Positions 1 through 8,735 of a stretch of 64,000 bases of DNA are shown in pieces. The notes beneath the pieces were generated by a model, which was not told where the DNA came from, did no database searches, and worked only from the letters and a program-made list of their open reading frames with translations. The DNA is from G963666535 sp963666535. GTDB taxonomy: Bacteria > Bacillota > Clostridia > Oscillospirales > Oscillospiraceae. Position numbers and translations under genes: made by a program. The stretch spans positions 1,736,001 through 1,800,000 of the forward strand of contig OY762913.1 in assembly GCA_963666535.1 (NCBI GenBank). Direction: 5' to 3'. How positions within the stretch are numbered: the stretch's first letter is position 1; each line of letters starts with the position of its first letter.

Positions 1-237
1 CTTCTGCTTTCGATCAACATGCTGCCGGTTGTCTCCTATATGGAACTGTCTTTTTCTCCACTTTGGATTAGAGCCATTCCGTCCTATTCCATGATCTTTG
101 CTTATGAAAAAATCCTGTTTGGAATGAACGGAGCCTCAATATCCGTCGTTTTTACCGTGGCGGGCTGGTGCATTGGTGCGTATCTCCTCAGCCGTTTTGC
201 GGTCGGGAGGTCTCTTCTCGAGAAAGGAGGGCGATAA
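1..237 (+). CDS. ABC-2 type transporter permease, C-terminal end (5' truncated by window)
   Basis: An open frame runs in from base 1 without a stop; about 78 residues are visible. They are hydrophobic, with a re-entrant stretch and a final membrane helix (SVVFTVAGWCIGAYLLSRF), and end in a short basic tail. The stop is 3 bases before the next permease gene, so the two are co-transcribed. This fits the last helices of an ABC-2 type exporter permease; the ATPase is presumably upstream of the window. The first M in the visible frame is unlikely to be the real start. The substrate cannot be told from the fragment. Confidence 0.6.
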   Translation, partial: LLLSINMLPVVSYMELSFSPLWIRAIPSYSMIFAYEKILFGMNGASISVVFTVAGWCIGAYLLSRFAVGRSLLEKGGR

Positions 238-240
238 GCT

Positions 241-1230
241 ATGAGAAGCATTTTAATGACGATTACACGGGAGCTAAAGCTCATTTTCCGTGACGGCATC
301 ACAATTTATCTTGCGATATCCCCCGCAGTGCTTGCGCTTATTTTCATTTTTGTTTTTGGCAGCATACAGGAATCTTCGGTTCCTCTGGCAGTGGACAAAA
401 GTCTGTCGCAGGAACTTACGGTCAAACTGGAAGCCGTAGCCGATATTGAATATATGGAGGATATTGAAAGCCTGAAAAAGCGGGTTAGCGGAGCCGACAG
501 CATTGCCGGAGTTTATATGCAGGATGGCATTATCAAGCTGCTCGTGGAGGGCAATGAGGCGCAGGGATTTGTCGAATCCAGACAGAGTCTGGTGAGCGCC
601 GCCCTCAGTTTCGAGCATATCGAATACACATCTGAGGCGGTTGAGAGCCAAAGCTCGTTGGCTTATAACATTTCTATGGCCTGCATCTTCCTGCTGGCGC
701 TGTTTATCGGCGGCGCCACATTGGGACTTGGCGGCGTAAACGAACGGGAAAACGGTGTGATCCGTGCGGTATCGATCAGTCCCATGACCCTTTGGGGTTA
801 TATTACTTCAAAAATCATTCCTGCCCTGCTGTTTGGCATAGTCGGAGTGTCCGCCTGCGCCCTGATCATGGGCCGCGCGGATGCGCTGCTTGAGTTTATC
901 CTGCTCACCTTGTGCAGTGTTTTTGTCAGCGGTATAATAATTTTCTTGATTATTGCTTTCGCCGACAATCAAATTGCTGCGGTAGGCGTCCTCAAAATTG
1001 TGATGCCTCTGTTCCTGATCGTCGGGATATCCGCTGTCTTTATCCCGGAAAAGTGGCTCTTCCTATACTACGCGCTTCCCATGTACTGGCAATACGCCGC
1101 GATTGACGCGATAATATCCGGCGGGGGGACGGCATTCCCGCTCCTTATGATTCTCGCGACCGGCATACCGTGGTTCATTGCAATGATGATTGTCTTTACG
1201 AAAAAAGTAAAAATGAAAGCTTGGAGGTAG
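241..1230 (+). CDS. ABC-2 type transporter permease
   Basis: 329 residues with the ABC2_membrane layout: one N-terminal membrane helix (about residues 20-40), a soluble outer domain to about residue 140, then five or six hydrophobic helices to the end. The segment containing ERENGVIRAVSISPMTLWGY is typical of the cytoplasmic loop of DrrB/YhgE-like exporter permeases. It follows the preceding permease after 3 bases, preceded by AAGGAGG-like sequence. A 46-residue membrane protein and a TetR regulator follow immediately, so this looks like an efflux operon (drug, lantibiotic or lipid-like substrate) under local repression. The substrate is not predictable. Confidence 0.85.
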   Translation: MRSILMTITRELKLIFRDGITIYLAISPAVLALIFIFVFGSIQESSVPLAVDKSLSQELTVKLEAVADIEYMEDIESLKKRVSGADSIAGVYMQDGIIKLLVEGNEAQGFVESRQSLVSAALSFEHIEYTSEAVESQSSLAYNISMACIFLLALFIGGATLGLGGVNERENGVIRAVSISPMTLWGYITSKIIPALLFGIVGVSACALIMGRADALLEFILLTLCSVFVSGIIIFLIIAFADNQIAAVGVLKIVMPLFLIVGISAVFIPEKWLFLYYALPMYWQYAAIDAIISGGGTAFPLLMILATGIPWFIAMMIVFTKKVKMKAWR

Positions 1231-1234
1231 ATTT

Positions 1235-1375
1235 ATGGAATGGTATGGGTGGATTCTGATTATTGCCGCGCTCGCAGGCTTTATCTTTTTAAAGGTAAGG
1301 GTGGGAGGCGCATGGATGAAGAAACAGAAAAAGAAAAAGGAACAGCGCGAAAAAACCATGGAGGATGAAGATTGA
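1235..1375 (+). CDS. Small single-pass membrane protein in ABC exporter operon
   Basis: 46 codons beginning MEWYGWILIIAALAGFIF, followed by a very basic stretch (KKQKKKKEQREK) and an acidic end (MEDED). The first 20 residues form one membrane helix and the charged tail should lie in the cytoplasm. It starts 4 bases after the permease stop, the end of that gene supplies a GGAGG site, and its stop overlaps the TetR start (TGATG). Translational coupling on both sides argues that it is a real gene. The family is not recognised; it may be an accessory subunit of the exporter. Confidence 0.6.
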   Translation: MEWYGWILIIAALAGFIFLKVRVGGAWMKKQKKKKEQREKTMEDED

Positions 1376-2007
1376 TGGTAGAAGCTAATGAAAAGATGAA
1401 ATGGCAGCAGGAAGGCTCTGAAAATCCATTGGACGGCAATACGGTACTTTGTGAGGCCGCGCTGGACGCTTTCTCCACGCATTCCTTTGGGGAAGCCTCC
1501 CTAAATGATATCATTAAGACAGCGGGAATGAATAAAGGGAGCTTTTACTACCGCTTTTATGACAAAATGGATTTGTATCTGTCTTTGTTCCAGAGACTCA
1601 GCATAGAAAAACTGGCGCTGTTTCAACAATACGATAACACAAATACAGAAGACGATTTCTTTGATTCCATCAGAAATAAAGCCATGCTGGGAATTCTTTT
1701 TGCCCGAAAGGAGCCAAGATACAACGCGCTCTCACGCAGGTTTCTAGCGGAAGAATTACCTTTTCGAAAAACTGTAATTGACTTTTTTGGCGGCGTTACC
1801 GAGAATGTTTTGCTTCGCATGGTTGAGGATGCACAGGCAAAGGGGCAGGTTCGCTGTGATATTTCCGCACAAATGATGGCTGAGGTGTTTGCAATTCTTC
1901 TCGAACGAATTGATAAAGTGATTACGTCTACTATGGATGATGATGAAGTATTAGGCAAGATAGATGAACTGATTAAGGTATTAAGGAATGGAGCAGAAGT
2001 AAAGTAA
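1375..2007 (+). CDS. TetR/AcrR family transcriptional regulator
   Basis: About 210 residues. The N-terminal helix-turn-helix lies at about residues 25-70 and includes FGEASLNDIIKTAGMNKGSF followed by YYRFYDKMDLY, the usual TetR end of the DNA-recognition helix. The remaining all-helical part is the variable ligand-binding and dimer domain. The ATG at 1375 overlaps the stop of the small membrane protein; a TTG three bases earlier is possible but less likely. Its place at the end of the exporter operon suggests that it represses the operon and is released by a transported or toxic compound. Confidence 0.9.
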   Translation: MVEANEKMKWQQEGSENPLDGNTVLCEAALDAFSTHSFGEASLNDIIKTAGMNKGSFYYRFYDKMDLYLSLFQRLSIEKLALFQQYDNTNTEDDFFDSIRNKAMLGILFARKEPRYNALSRRFLAEELPFRKTVIDFFGGVTENVLLRMVEDAQAKGQVRCDISAQMMAEVFAILLERIDKVITSTMDDDEVLGKIDELIKVLRNGAEVK

Positions 2008-2193
2008 GTGAAAAACGGATGCCAATCGTTTTCTCGGCTTCGATGAGTTTTTTTGTCGTTCTAAGGGGTTATCCGTGTGGAATACTGCATCAGTGACGAT
2101 CATCAATCTCGTAGAAAATCCGAACAATATATAATTTCTCTGAAACTGACTCCAAGAACTGGAAAGAAATCTGTCAAATCTTGACTTATACCA

Positions 2194-2221
2194 TTGAGAA
2201 ATTAAGGTTGTGGTGTATAAT
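2194..2221 (+). promoter_or_regulatory. Sigma-70 type promoter before decayed XRE gene
   Basis: TTGAGA at 2194-2199 and TATAAT at 2216-2221 are separated by 16 bases. The site lies about 50 bases before the TTG start of the degraded XRE gene. Upstream (2008-2190) I see no gene or clear structure. Confidence 0.5.
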
Positions 2222-2269
2222 AATTGTGATTCGTTGTTGAATGCTTTTCAGAAGAGAGCGCAATAAAAA

Positions 2270-2442
2270 TTGAAAATTAGCTATAAAAAACTATGATCAT
2301 GTTGCTTGAAAGAGATATTGATAAGGTAACTTTTAGAAACGATCTCAAGATAGCGGCAGGGACTATGAGTAAACTCGACAAGGGCGAAGAAGTAGCACTA
2401 TCCATTCTGCTGCGCATTTGCGAATATAACCACTATGATTAA
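2270..2442 (+). pseudogene. XRE-family small regulator, frameshifted remnant
   Basis: Reading from TTG 2270 gives MKISYKKL and then a stop. Shifting frame by one base at about 2294 continues as IMLLERDIDKVTFRNDLK, then IAAGTMSKLDKGEEVALSI and LLRICEYNHYD, stop. This is the helix-turn-helix core of the short Cro/CI-like (YozG-type) regulators, where the joined reading would be KKLWIMLLERD. Loss of one G in the Trp codon explains the stop. The C-terminus also ends some 15 residues early compared with the family. It has a good promoter upstream but is very likely non-functional. Confidence 0.6.
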
Positions 2443-2472
2443 AATTGAGTTTAGATAGAGGGGGTTCCTTCC

Positions 2473-3402
2473 ATGAATTTGCAGCAGCTGAAATATGCTT
2501 TAGAAGTGCTGCATTCCAAATCCATCTCAAAAGCGGCTGAGAGCCTGTATGTCAGCCAGCCCTTCCTCAGCAAGGCCATTCGTGAGCTGGAAGGGGACAT
2601 TGGCATTGACATCTTCAACCGAACCTCCCGGGGCGTAGTTCCCACGAAAAAAGGAGAGGAATTTTTGCTGCACGCACAGGAAATTCTTGACCATGTTGGG
2701 GAGGTGGAGCACCTTTACAAAGTGAAACCAAGGGAGGAATATCACTTTGAAATCACGGTGCCCATTTCCTGTTATATTGCCCAGGCCTTTGTGGCGTTTG
2801 TAGAGGAACTGTCAGATAAGGAACGGATTGAGGTGGACTATCAGGAGGCAAACACCATGATGGCCATTGACCGGGTGGTGGACCATGAGAGCAACCTCGG
2901 CATCATTCGCTATCAGGAAAACTATGAGGGTTACTTTCTTCGGTATGTGGAAAGTAAGGAACTGATCGCCAAGCCCATTTGGCAGTTTGAGTATTACCTT
3001 GTTATGTCCAGCAATAACCCCCTGGCGGGGAAGAACCTGGTGGAGGAACAGGAATTGGAGCCGCTCATTGAGATTAACCACGGCGACCCGGCTGTGCCGT
3101 CGCTACCCGTTTCCGCCATGATGGAACTGCGCCGAAAAGAGGCCAGTCGGCGGGAAATCGTGGTTTACGAGCGGCAAAGCCAATTTGAATTGTTGTGCCA
3201 AATTCCCGAGACCTATATGTGGGCTGCGCCCACGCCGTGGAGTGTGCTGGATCGCTATCCCCTCGTTCAGAAGAAGTGCAGCATTCCGGACAACCACTAT
3301 AAGGATGTGCTGATTTACCGCAAGGGCTACCATCTGACGAGAGAAGACCGGCTGTTCATTCAAAAAGTGGAGGAGGTTGTAGCCGACTTCAAACGGGAAT
3401 AA
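2473..3402 (+). CDS. LysR family transcriptional regulator
   Basis: 309 residues. The N-terminal winged helix-turn-helix covers about residues 1-60 (LYVSQPFLSKAIRELEGDIG, then IDIFNRTSRG) and is followed by a LysR-type co-inducer-binding domain to the end. It starts at ATG after a GAGGGGG ribosome site. It lies directly upstream of pflB-pflA on the same strand, with 176 bases between, so it is a candidate regulator of pyruvate formate-lyase. That link is inferred from position only. The effector-binding part looks divergent and gives no hint of the ligand. Confidence 0.9.
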   Translation: MNLQQLKYALEVLHSKSISKAAESLYVSQPFLSKAIRELEGDIGIDIFNRTSRGVVPTKKGEEFLLHAQEILDHVGEVEHLYKVKPREEYHFEITVPISCYIAQAFVAFVEELSDKERIEVDYQEANTMMAIDRVVDHESNLGIIRYQENYEGYFLRYVESKELIAKPIWQFEYYLVMSSNNPLAGKNLVEEQELEPLIEINHGDPAVPSLPVSAMMELRRKEASRREIVVYERQSQFELLCQIPETYMWAAPTPWSVLDRYPLVQKKCSIPDNHYKDVLIYRKGYHLTREDRLFIQKVEEVVADFKRE

Positions 3403-3513
3403 TTACATTTCATTTTCGTCAAAATTGCTATGATGTGTCGGAATAGCTCTATGCTGTTTTGAACCCTTCCACAAAACCTGCCCTGAGATATAATGAAATC
3501 AGAATGAAAACCC

Positions 3514-3545
3514 AAAAGTCGGCTGATATGGCCGGCACTTTTATA
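3514..3545 (+). promoter_or_regulatory. Hairpin in pflB leader, terminator-like
   Basis: AAAAGT...ACTTTT arms enclose CGGC/GCCG (with a two-base bulge), and the right arm runs into a short T tract. It lies between a TATAAT-like box (3490) and the pflB ribosome site. It could be an attenuator or an mRNA 5' stabiliser; the sequence alone does not decide. Confidence 0.35.
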
Positions 3546-3578
3546 GCAGCGGGAGAAGTGGAAGGAGCGCATAACATT

Positions 3579-5774
3579 ATGCCACGTCAAATCAATGTGA
3601 GAGATTTTATTGTAGAAAATTTCACTCCCTATGATGGGGATGGCAGTTTTCTTTCCGGGCCCACGCCGCGGACAAAGCAGCTGTGGAGCGAACTGAGCGC
3701 CCTGTTGGAGCAGGAACGTAATGCACCTGGTCGCGTACTGGACGCAGATACCAAGATCATCTCCACCATCACCGCCCATGATGCGGGCTATATCAATAAA
3801 GCCCTGGAACAAATCGTGGGACTGCAGACGGACAAACCATTAAAGCGGGCCATCATGCCCTATGGTGGCCTGCGTACTGTGGAGCAGTCTCTGGAGGAAC
3901 ACGGCTATCATTTGGACCCGGAGGTTAAGAAGATATTTCAGTATCGAAAGACCCACAATGAGAGCGTCTTTGATGTCTACACACCCGAGATACGCGCCGC
4001 CCGCAGCAACAAGCTGCTGACCGGACTGCCTGATGCCTATGGCCGGGGCCGCATCATCGGCGATTACCGCCGGGTGGCACTGTACGGGGTGAACCTCCTC
4101 ATCAAGGAGAAAAAGCGGGCCAAAGCGCAATATGATGCTGACGATATGAGTGAGGATCTGCTGCGCAAGCGGGAGGAACTGTCTGACCAAATCCGTGCGT
4201 TGGAACAGCTGAAGGAGATGGCGGCCAAGTACGGCTTCGATATTTCACAGCCGGCCACCGACACTAAGCAGGCCATCCAGTGGCTTTATTTTGGCTATCT
4301 GGGTGCGGTGAAGGAACAAAACGGCGCAGCAATGAGTTTGGGCCGCACCTCCACTTTCCTGGACATCTACGCCCAACGCGATTTGAAGAGCGGCAAGTAT
4401 ACCGAGGAAGAAATTCAGGAGATGGTGGATCACTTCATCATGAAGCTGCGTATCGTCCGCTTCCTCAGAATTCTGGAATATGACGATCTCTATGCAGGCG
4501 ACCCAATTTGGGTTACTGAGTCCATGGGCGGTATGTGTTTGGACGGTCGTCACATGGTGACCAAGATGAGTTTCCGCTACCTGCAAACACTCGTCAATCT
4601 TGGCCCTGCCCCCGAGCCAAACCTTACGGTGCTCTGGAGTGAGCGGCTGCCGGAGCAGTTCAAACAGTTTGTTACCGGAATTTCGATCCAGACTTCCGCC
4701 ATCCAGTATGAAAACGACGACTTGATGCGCCTTGAGTTGGGTGACGACTACGGCATTGCCTGCTGTGTCTCGCCCATGCGCATCGGCAAGCAGATGCAGT
4801 TTTTTGGCGCACGGGCGAATTTAGCCAAGTGCCTCCTGTACGCCATCAACGGTGGCGTAGATGAAAAAACAGGCAAACAGGTGGCAACCAATTTTGCACC
4901 CATCACCAGCGAATATCTGGACTTTGACGAAGTGATCGAAAAGTTCGACTGCATGGCAGGCTACCTGGCCAAGGTATATATCAAAGCGCTGTACTGCATC
5001 CACTATATGCACGACAAATACGATTACGAATGCATTGAGATGGCGCTGATGGACGAGAAGATTAAACGAACGACGGCCTGTGGTATCGCAGGGCTGTCGG
5101 TGGTAGCGGACTCGCTGTCTGCCATTAAGTATGCCAAGGTGAAGGTGATTCGAAACGAGCAGAACATTGCGGTGGGATTTGAGATTGACGGTGAATTTCC
5201 CCAATACGGCAACAATGACGAGCGGGCGGACAGTCTGGCGGCGCAAGTAGTCACTCTGTTCATGAATAAGCTGCGTCAGCATTCCACCTACCGTGACAGC
5301 ATACCCACCCAGTCGATCCTGACCATCACGTCCAATGTGGTGTATGGCAAAAACACCGGTGCGACCCCGGACGGCCGCCAAGCGGGCGTACCTCTGGCCC
5401 CCGGCGCAAACCCTATGCATGGGAGGGACACCAACGGCGCACTCGCCTCACTGCTGTCGGTGGAAAAGGTGCCATTTGAAGATGCCCAGGACGGTATCTC
5501 CTATACCTTCTCCATGTGTCCCACCGCCCTTGGCAAGAGCCGGGAAGAACAGGTGAACAACCTGATTACACTGCTGGATGCCTATATGAGCAAAACGGGC
5601 CAGCATTTGAATGTGAATGTGTTAGACAGGGAGACTTTATTGGATGCCATGGAACACCCAGATCAGTATCCCCAATTGACCATCCGCGTCTCTGGCTATG
5701 CGGTGAACTTCACAAAGCTCAGCCGACAGCAGCAGTTGGAGGTCATCAGCCGCACGTTCCACGAAACATTCTGA
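3579..5774 (+). CDS. pflB: Pyruvate formate-lyase (formate C-acetyltransferase)
   Basis: Glycyl radical enzyme converting pyruvate and CoA to acetyl-CoA and formate in the cytoplasm. 731 residues, slightly shorter than the usual 740-760. The adjacent catalytic cysteines C395-C396 are in IACCVSPMRIGKQMQFFG, the true PFL double-Cys motif, and the radical site G706 is in RVSGYAVNF near the C-terminus. The ATG at 3579 was chosen because of the GAAGGAG site just before it; a frame open back to 3459 has no ribosome site and crosses the leader hairpin. The activase pflA follows 34 bases later. The double cysteine separates it from the two diol-dehydratase-like enzymes further along. Confidence 0.95.
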   Translation: MPRQINVRDFIVENFTPYDGDGSFLSGPTPRTKQLWSELSALLEQERNAPGRVLDADTKIISTITAHDAGYINKALEQIVGLQTDKPLKRAIMPYGGLRTVEQSLEEHGYHLDPEVKKIFQYRKTHNESVFDVYTPEIRAARSNKLLTGLPDAYGRGRIIGDYRRVALYGVNLLIKEKKRAKAQYDADDMSEDLLRKREELSDQIRALEQLKEMAAKYGFDISQPATDTKQAIQWLYFGYLGAVKEQNGAAMSLGRTSTFLDIYAQRDLKSGKYTEEEIQEMVDHFIMKLRIVRFLRILEYDDLYAGDPIWVTESMGGMCLDGRHMVTKMSFRYLQTLVNLGPAPEPNLTVLWSERLPEQFKQFVTGISIQTSAIQYENDDLMRLELGDDYGIACCVSPMRIGKQMQFFGARANLAKCLLYAINGGVDEKTGKQVATNFAPITSEYLDFDEVIEKFDCMAGYLAKVYIKALYCIHYMHDKYDYECIEMALMDEKIKRTTACGIAGLSVVADSLSAIKYAKVKVIRNEQNIAVGFEIDGEFPQYGNNDERADSLAAQVVTLFMNKLRQHSTYRDSIPTQSILTITSNVVYGKNTGATPDGRQAGVPLAPGANPMHGRDTNGALASLLSVEKVPFEDAQDGISYTFSMCPTALGKSREEQVNNLITLLDAYMSKTGQHLNVNVLDRETLLDAMEHPDQYPQLTIRVSGYAVNFTKLSRQQQLEVISRTFHETF

Positions 5775-5808
5775 TGCCTATATCTGATGCCTATAAAGGA
5801 GGCCACCT

Positions 5809-6537
5809 ATGACCAACCCAGTGGGGTTCATCCACTCTCTGGACTCGTTCGGTGCGGTGGATGGGCCCGGTGTCCGCTATGTGATCTTTTTTCAAGGCTG
5901 CCCACTGCGGTGCATTTTCTGTCACAATCCCGACTCTTGGACATTCGGACAGGGAGTGAAAATGGACGTAGAGGAGCTGGTAGAAAAAATTGTGACATTT
6001 CGCCCCTTCTACCGCAACGGCGGCGTCACGCTCAGCGGGGGGGAGCCCCTTGCCCAGCCGGAATTTGCAGTAGCACTGCTGCGCCGGTTAAAGGATGAGG
6101 GCTTTCACACGGCGGTGGATACCGCGGGTTCTATCCCGCTGGAACGCTGCCGTCAGGCAGTAGATCTTGCGGATTTGCTGCTGCTGGACATCAAGGCGCT
6201 TTCCCCGACGCTGTGCAGCACGGTTACCGGTTGGGACGGCAGCGGCGCAAAGAAACTTCTGGCATACTGTCAGAAATTGGGCAAGCCGGTGTGGCTGCGC
6301 CATGTGCTGGTGCCGGGGTATACTTTGGAAGAGATGGCACTCACTGCACTTGCCGACTATTTGAAGCCCTATCACTGCATAAAGCGGGTGGAGCTCCTGC
6401 CCTTTCATCAGCTGGGCAGCTACAAATGGGAAGAACGGAACATCCCCTACACCTTGGCGGGGACAGAGCCGCCAAACAACCAGACGGTGGAAGCTGCCAG
6501 AGAGATTTTCCGGCAGAGAGGTTTTTCTGTTTTTTAA
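5809..6537 (+). CDS. pflA: Pyruvate formate-lyase activating enzyme (radical SAM)
   Basis: 242 residues, the standard length for the short, single-cluster activase class. The radical SAM [4Fe-4S] cysteines are C31, C35 and C38 in GCPLRCIFCHNPDSW, and a GGE-type SAM-binding stretch is seen in VTLSGGEPL. It uses SAM and reduced flavodoxin or ferredoxin to place the glycyl radical on PflB. The AAAGGAGG site and close spacing to pflB show one operon, ended by the strong hairpin at 6546. It lacks the extra ferredoxin-like clusters seen in the activase at 28121. Confidence 0.95.
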   Translation: MTNPVGFIHSLDSFGAVDGPGVRYVIFFQGCPLRCIFCHNPDSWTFGQGVKMDVEELVEKIVTFRPFYRNGGVTLSGGEPLAQPEFAVALLRRLKDEGFHTAVDTAGSIPLERCRQAVDLADLLLLDIKALSPTLCSTVTGWDGSGAKKLLAYCQKLGKPVWLRHVLVPGYTLEEMALTALADYLKPYHCIKRVELLPFHQLGSYKWEERNIPYTLAGTEPPNNQTVEAAREIFRQRGFSVF

Positions 6538-6545
6538 ATTAGTTG

Positions 6546-6592
6546 AAAGGCCGGGTAAACCGCAATCATGTGGTTTACCCGGCCTTTCGTTC
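6546..6592. terminator. Rho-independent terminator of pflBA (possibly bidirectional)
   Basis: Perfect 16-bp stem AAAGGCCGGGTAAACC / GGTTTACCCGGCCTTT with a 10-base loop. TTT at the end of the right arm and AAA at the start of the left arm allow it to work for the minus-strand gene at 6652 as well. Confidence 0.9.
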
Positions 6593-6651
6593 AAATAAGA
6601 GATGAGCCAGCCACAGAAGCATGAATGGATACTCCTGTGGTAGGCTTTTAA

Positions 6652-7359
6652 TTAGTTTCCGCTGTTGTAATAGAAACCCGCACCGTCCCAGAGGTACATC
6701 TTGGCGGGCATGGGAAAAGGCGGTTCCTGAGGAGTGAGCGATCCGGCCAGCAGCTTGCGGGCACAGGACAGCTCGTTATCAATCTGACCTTTCCCAATGG
6801 GAAAGTCGCCGTGGGAGGAATAGATGACATCGAACTCTTCCAACCGGGATTTCAGGCGGTTGAGACTTACCTGGAGGGCCGCGATGCTTCGCATCCGGCC
6901 GAAGATAAATACCGGAGTGCTGGACACGCTGTCGCCTGCCACCAGAAATCTGTTTTCCCGATCCAACAGGGCGATGCTGCCGTAGGTGTGGCCGGGCAGT
7001 AGGATGACCTCAAAGCACTGACCGCCCAAATTGATGAGTTGACCGTCTTGCAAAGGCATGGGCTGCGCATAGCCAGGCTTTGCCATCTCGGCATAGTAGG
7101 CGAATTCTGCCGGGTGCATGTAGGTCTGCGTAAATTGATGATTGCAGCTGATGTGGTCTGCGTCGGCATGGGTATTTACAAGCAGGATGGGCAGGCTCGT
7201 CAAAGCGCTGATCACCGCAACTAAATTGCCGTGCCCGTCGGTGGAGTCTATCAGCATCGCCCGGCTGCTGCCTGCAAACAGGAATGCTCGGGCAATCCCG
7301 CCCTCAATACGCCAGCTGGATTTGCCCAGCGGGGTGACTTCATAATTGTCAATTTTCAT
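6652..7359 (-). CDS. Metallo-beta-lactamase-fold hydrolase
   Basis: 235 residues. The metal-binding signature THADADH (HxHxDH), a downstream LPGHTYGS histidine, the AGDSVS aspartate and a C-terminal SSHGD histidine together form the di-metal site of the MBL fold, closest to the glyoxalase II / general hydrolase branch. The ATG at 7359 is preceded by AAGGAGG at 7371-7377; the frame is open further upstream but that part overlaps the FAD oxidoreductase gene antiparallel-free and has no ribosome site. It lies downstream of the FAD oxidoreductase on the same strand, so the two form an operon. Substrate unknown. Confidence 0.85.
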   Translation of the reverse strand: MKIDNYEVTPLGKSSWRIEGGIARAFLFAGSSRAMLIDSTDGHGNLVAVISALTSLPILLVNTHADADHISCNHQFTQTYMHPAEFAYYAEMAKPGYAQPMPLQDGQLINLGGQCFEVILLPGHTYGSIALLDRENRFLVAGDSVSSTPVFIFGRMRSIAALQVSLNRLKSRLEEFDVIYSSHGDFPIGKGQIDNELSCARKLLAGSLTPQEPPFPMPAKMYLWDGAGFYYNSGN

Positions 7360-7472
7360 GGCTTGGTGTACCTCCTTGCTGTCATGCAATAGAAAAAACA
7401 AAACATAGTAAAAGCCGGGACGGTCAAAGAAGAGCAGCTCCGGCGCAGTGCTTTTACAGGTCAGATGGGGGC

Positions 7473-8702
7473 CTACCAGTGCAGCTTGACACCGTCCCGC
7501 TCCAGAACCTTCTGCAGCGCGGCAATGTCTGTGCAGTTGAAATCGCAGCCCAGCACGGCGGCGGTGCCAGCGGCTTGTCCGGTGACAGCGCAGGGGGGGA
7601 TGACGCGGGTGACATTCCACATCTCTTCTGATGTAGAGATGTCACGGCCGGCAGCAAGAAGATTTTTGATGTTTGCACAGTGGAGGGCACCAAAGGAAAT
7701 TTCATACGCTGGTCCTGGCTTACACCAGTCGCCAGTCATACCAACGCTGTCGGGGACATACTGGTGATCTTCGTCGGTTTCCATCGTGTGGACCCCGACC
7801 AGACGGCGGGACATACGCACCAAGGGAATGGTGGACATGGTGACGGGAACAAGCGTAGGGTTCGCTTTCTGCTGTGCCAAAATATCTAGAAACATCTTTT
7901 CGTGCCCAGCTAAAACAGCCTCGCTCAACTCGTACCCGTCTATGCCGGAGAAACGGTATCCGGGATCTAAACTATCGGTCTTAGCCGCGGTATAGGTGTC
8001 CGACTCCGCCTCCGTTTTGGACGCCTGCTTGTCCGGCACCACATCGGCAAGGCCGAACATCTTCAGCTTGACTTCGCGGCCGTCGAAATAGTAGTACCAA
8101 CTGGCCAGCCCATTGCCGTTTTTTTTCAACACGGTAGGGGCTCCGGCCAGGTGGCACACGTCTCCGTCCCCAGTACAGTCGATGACAGACTCAACCTCGA
8201 TTGCCGAACGACCGGATTTGTTTTCTACGATCACAACGCGAATGACTCCGTCGGTCACCACCGTGTCCACAACAGAGGTGCCATACAAAATGCGAACGCC
8301 CTCGCGGCACAGCAACTGCTCCGCGGTCAGGGTAAACAGATGGGGATTAAACTGGGCTGTAAAGCGGGTTCGCCTGCGCTCTTCCTCACTGCCGCCATTC
8401 AACCAGGCCGCGGGATAGCGGCCTTCGTGACCATGCCGGATGGACAGGCGAAGCAGCTCCTCCCCCTGACCGAACACCAGCTGGTGACCCAGCCCGTCGC
8501 AAAGGGGCAGATAAATTGTAATAAGTCCCAAGGTGGCCATGCCGCCCAGTGCGAAATTTCGGTCTAACAGGATTACACTTTTCCCGTGGCGGGCAGCGGC
8601 CAGAGCCGCAGATACGCCGGCAATACCGGCGCCCGCTACCAGTACCTGTGTGGCGGCGGTGACCGGTGCCTTGCAGCTTTGCTCTATAACATGTGTTTCC
8701 AT
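7473..8702 (-). CDS. FAD-dependent oxidoreductase (FAD_oxidored family)
   Basis: 409 residues. An N-terminal Rossmann FAD site VLVAGAGIAGVSAALAAARHG followed by an acidic residue (LLDRN) matches the GxGxxG flavoprotein fold; a second FAD motif VIDCTGDGDVCHLAG follows at mid-length, and the C-terminal AAGRDIS ... QAAGTAAVL segment closes the flavin site. This is the FAD-dependent family often found near sugar-acid or polyol catabolism genes. A GGAGG ribosome site precedes the ATG. It shares an operon with the MBL hydrolase. The substrate is unknown and may be linked to the aconitase X/TRAP cluster across the PucR gene. Confidence 0.85.
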   Translation of the reverse strand: METHVIEQSCKAPVTAATQVLVAGAGIAGVSAALAAARHGKSVILLDRNFALGGMATLGLITIYLPLCDGLGHQLVFGQGEELLRLSIRHGHEGRYPAAWLNGGSEEERRRTRFTAQFNPHLFTLTAEQLLCREGVRILYGTSVVDTVVTDGVIRVVIVENKSGRSAIEVESVIDCTGDGDVCHLAGAPTVLKKNGNGLASWYYYFDGREVKLKMFGLADVVPDKQASKTEAESDTYTAAKTDSLDPGYRFSGIDGYELSEAVLAGHEKMFLDILAQQKANPTLVPVTMSTIPLVRMSRRLVGVHTMETDEDHQYVPDSVGMTGDWCKPGPAYEISFGALHCANIKNLLAAGRDISTSEEMWNVTRVIPPCAVTGQAAGTAAVLGCDFNCTDIAALQKVLERDGVKLHW

Positions 8703-8735
8703 GACATCCTCCAGTAAATGAAAGTAATCGCTTAT

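Noticed and set aside
3459..3578. Forty-residue N-terminal extension of PflB
   Set aside because: No ribosome site upstream of 3459, and the region holds the leader hairpin and a promoter-like box.
7360..7620. Upstream extension of the MBL hydrolase
   Set aside because: The extension overlaps the end of the FAD oxidoreductase, lacks a ribosome site and has no MBL-like sequence; AAGGAGG before 7359 gives a better start.
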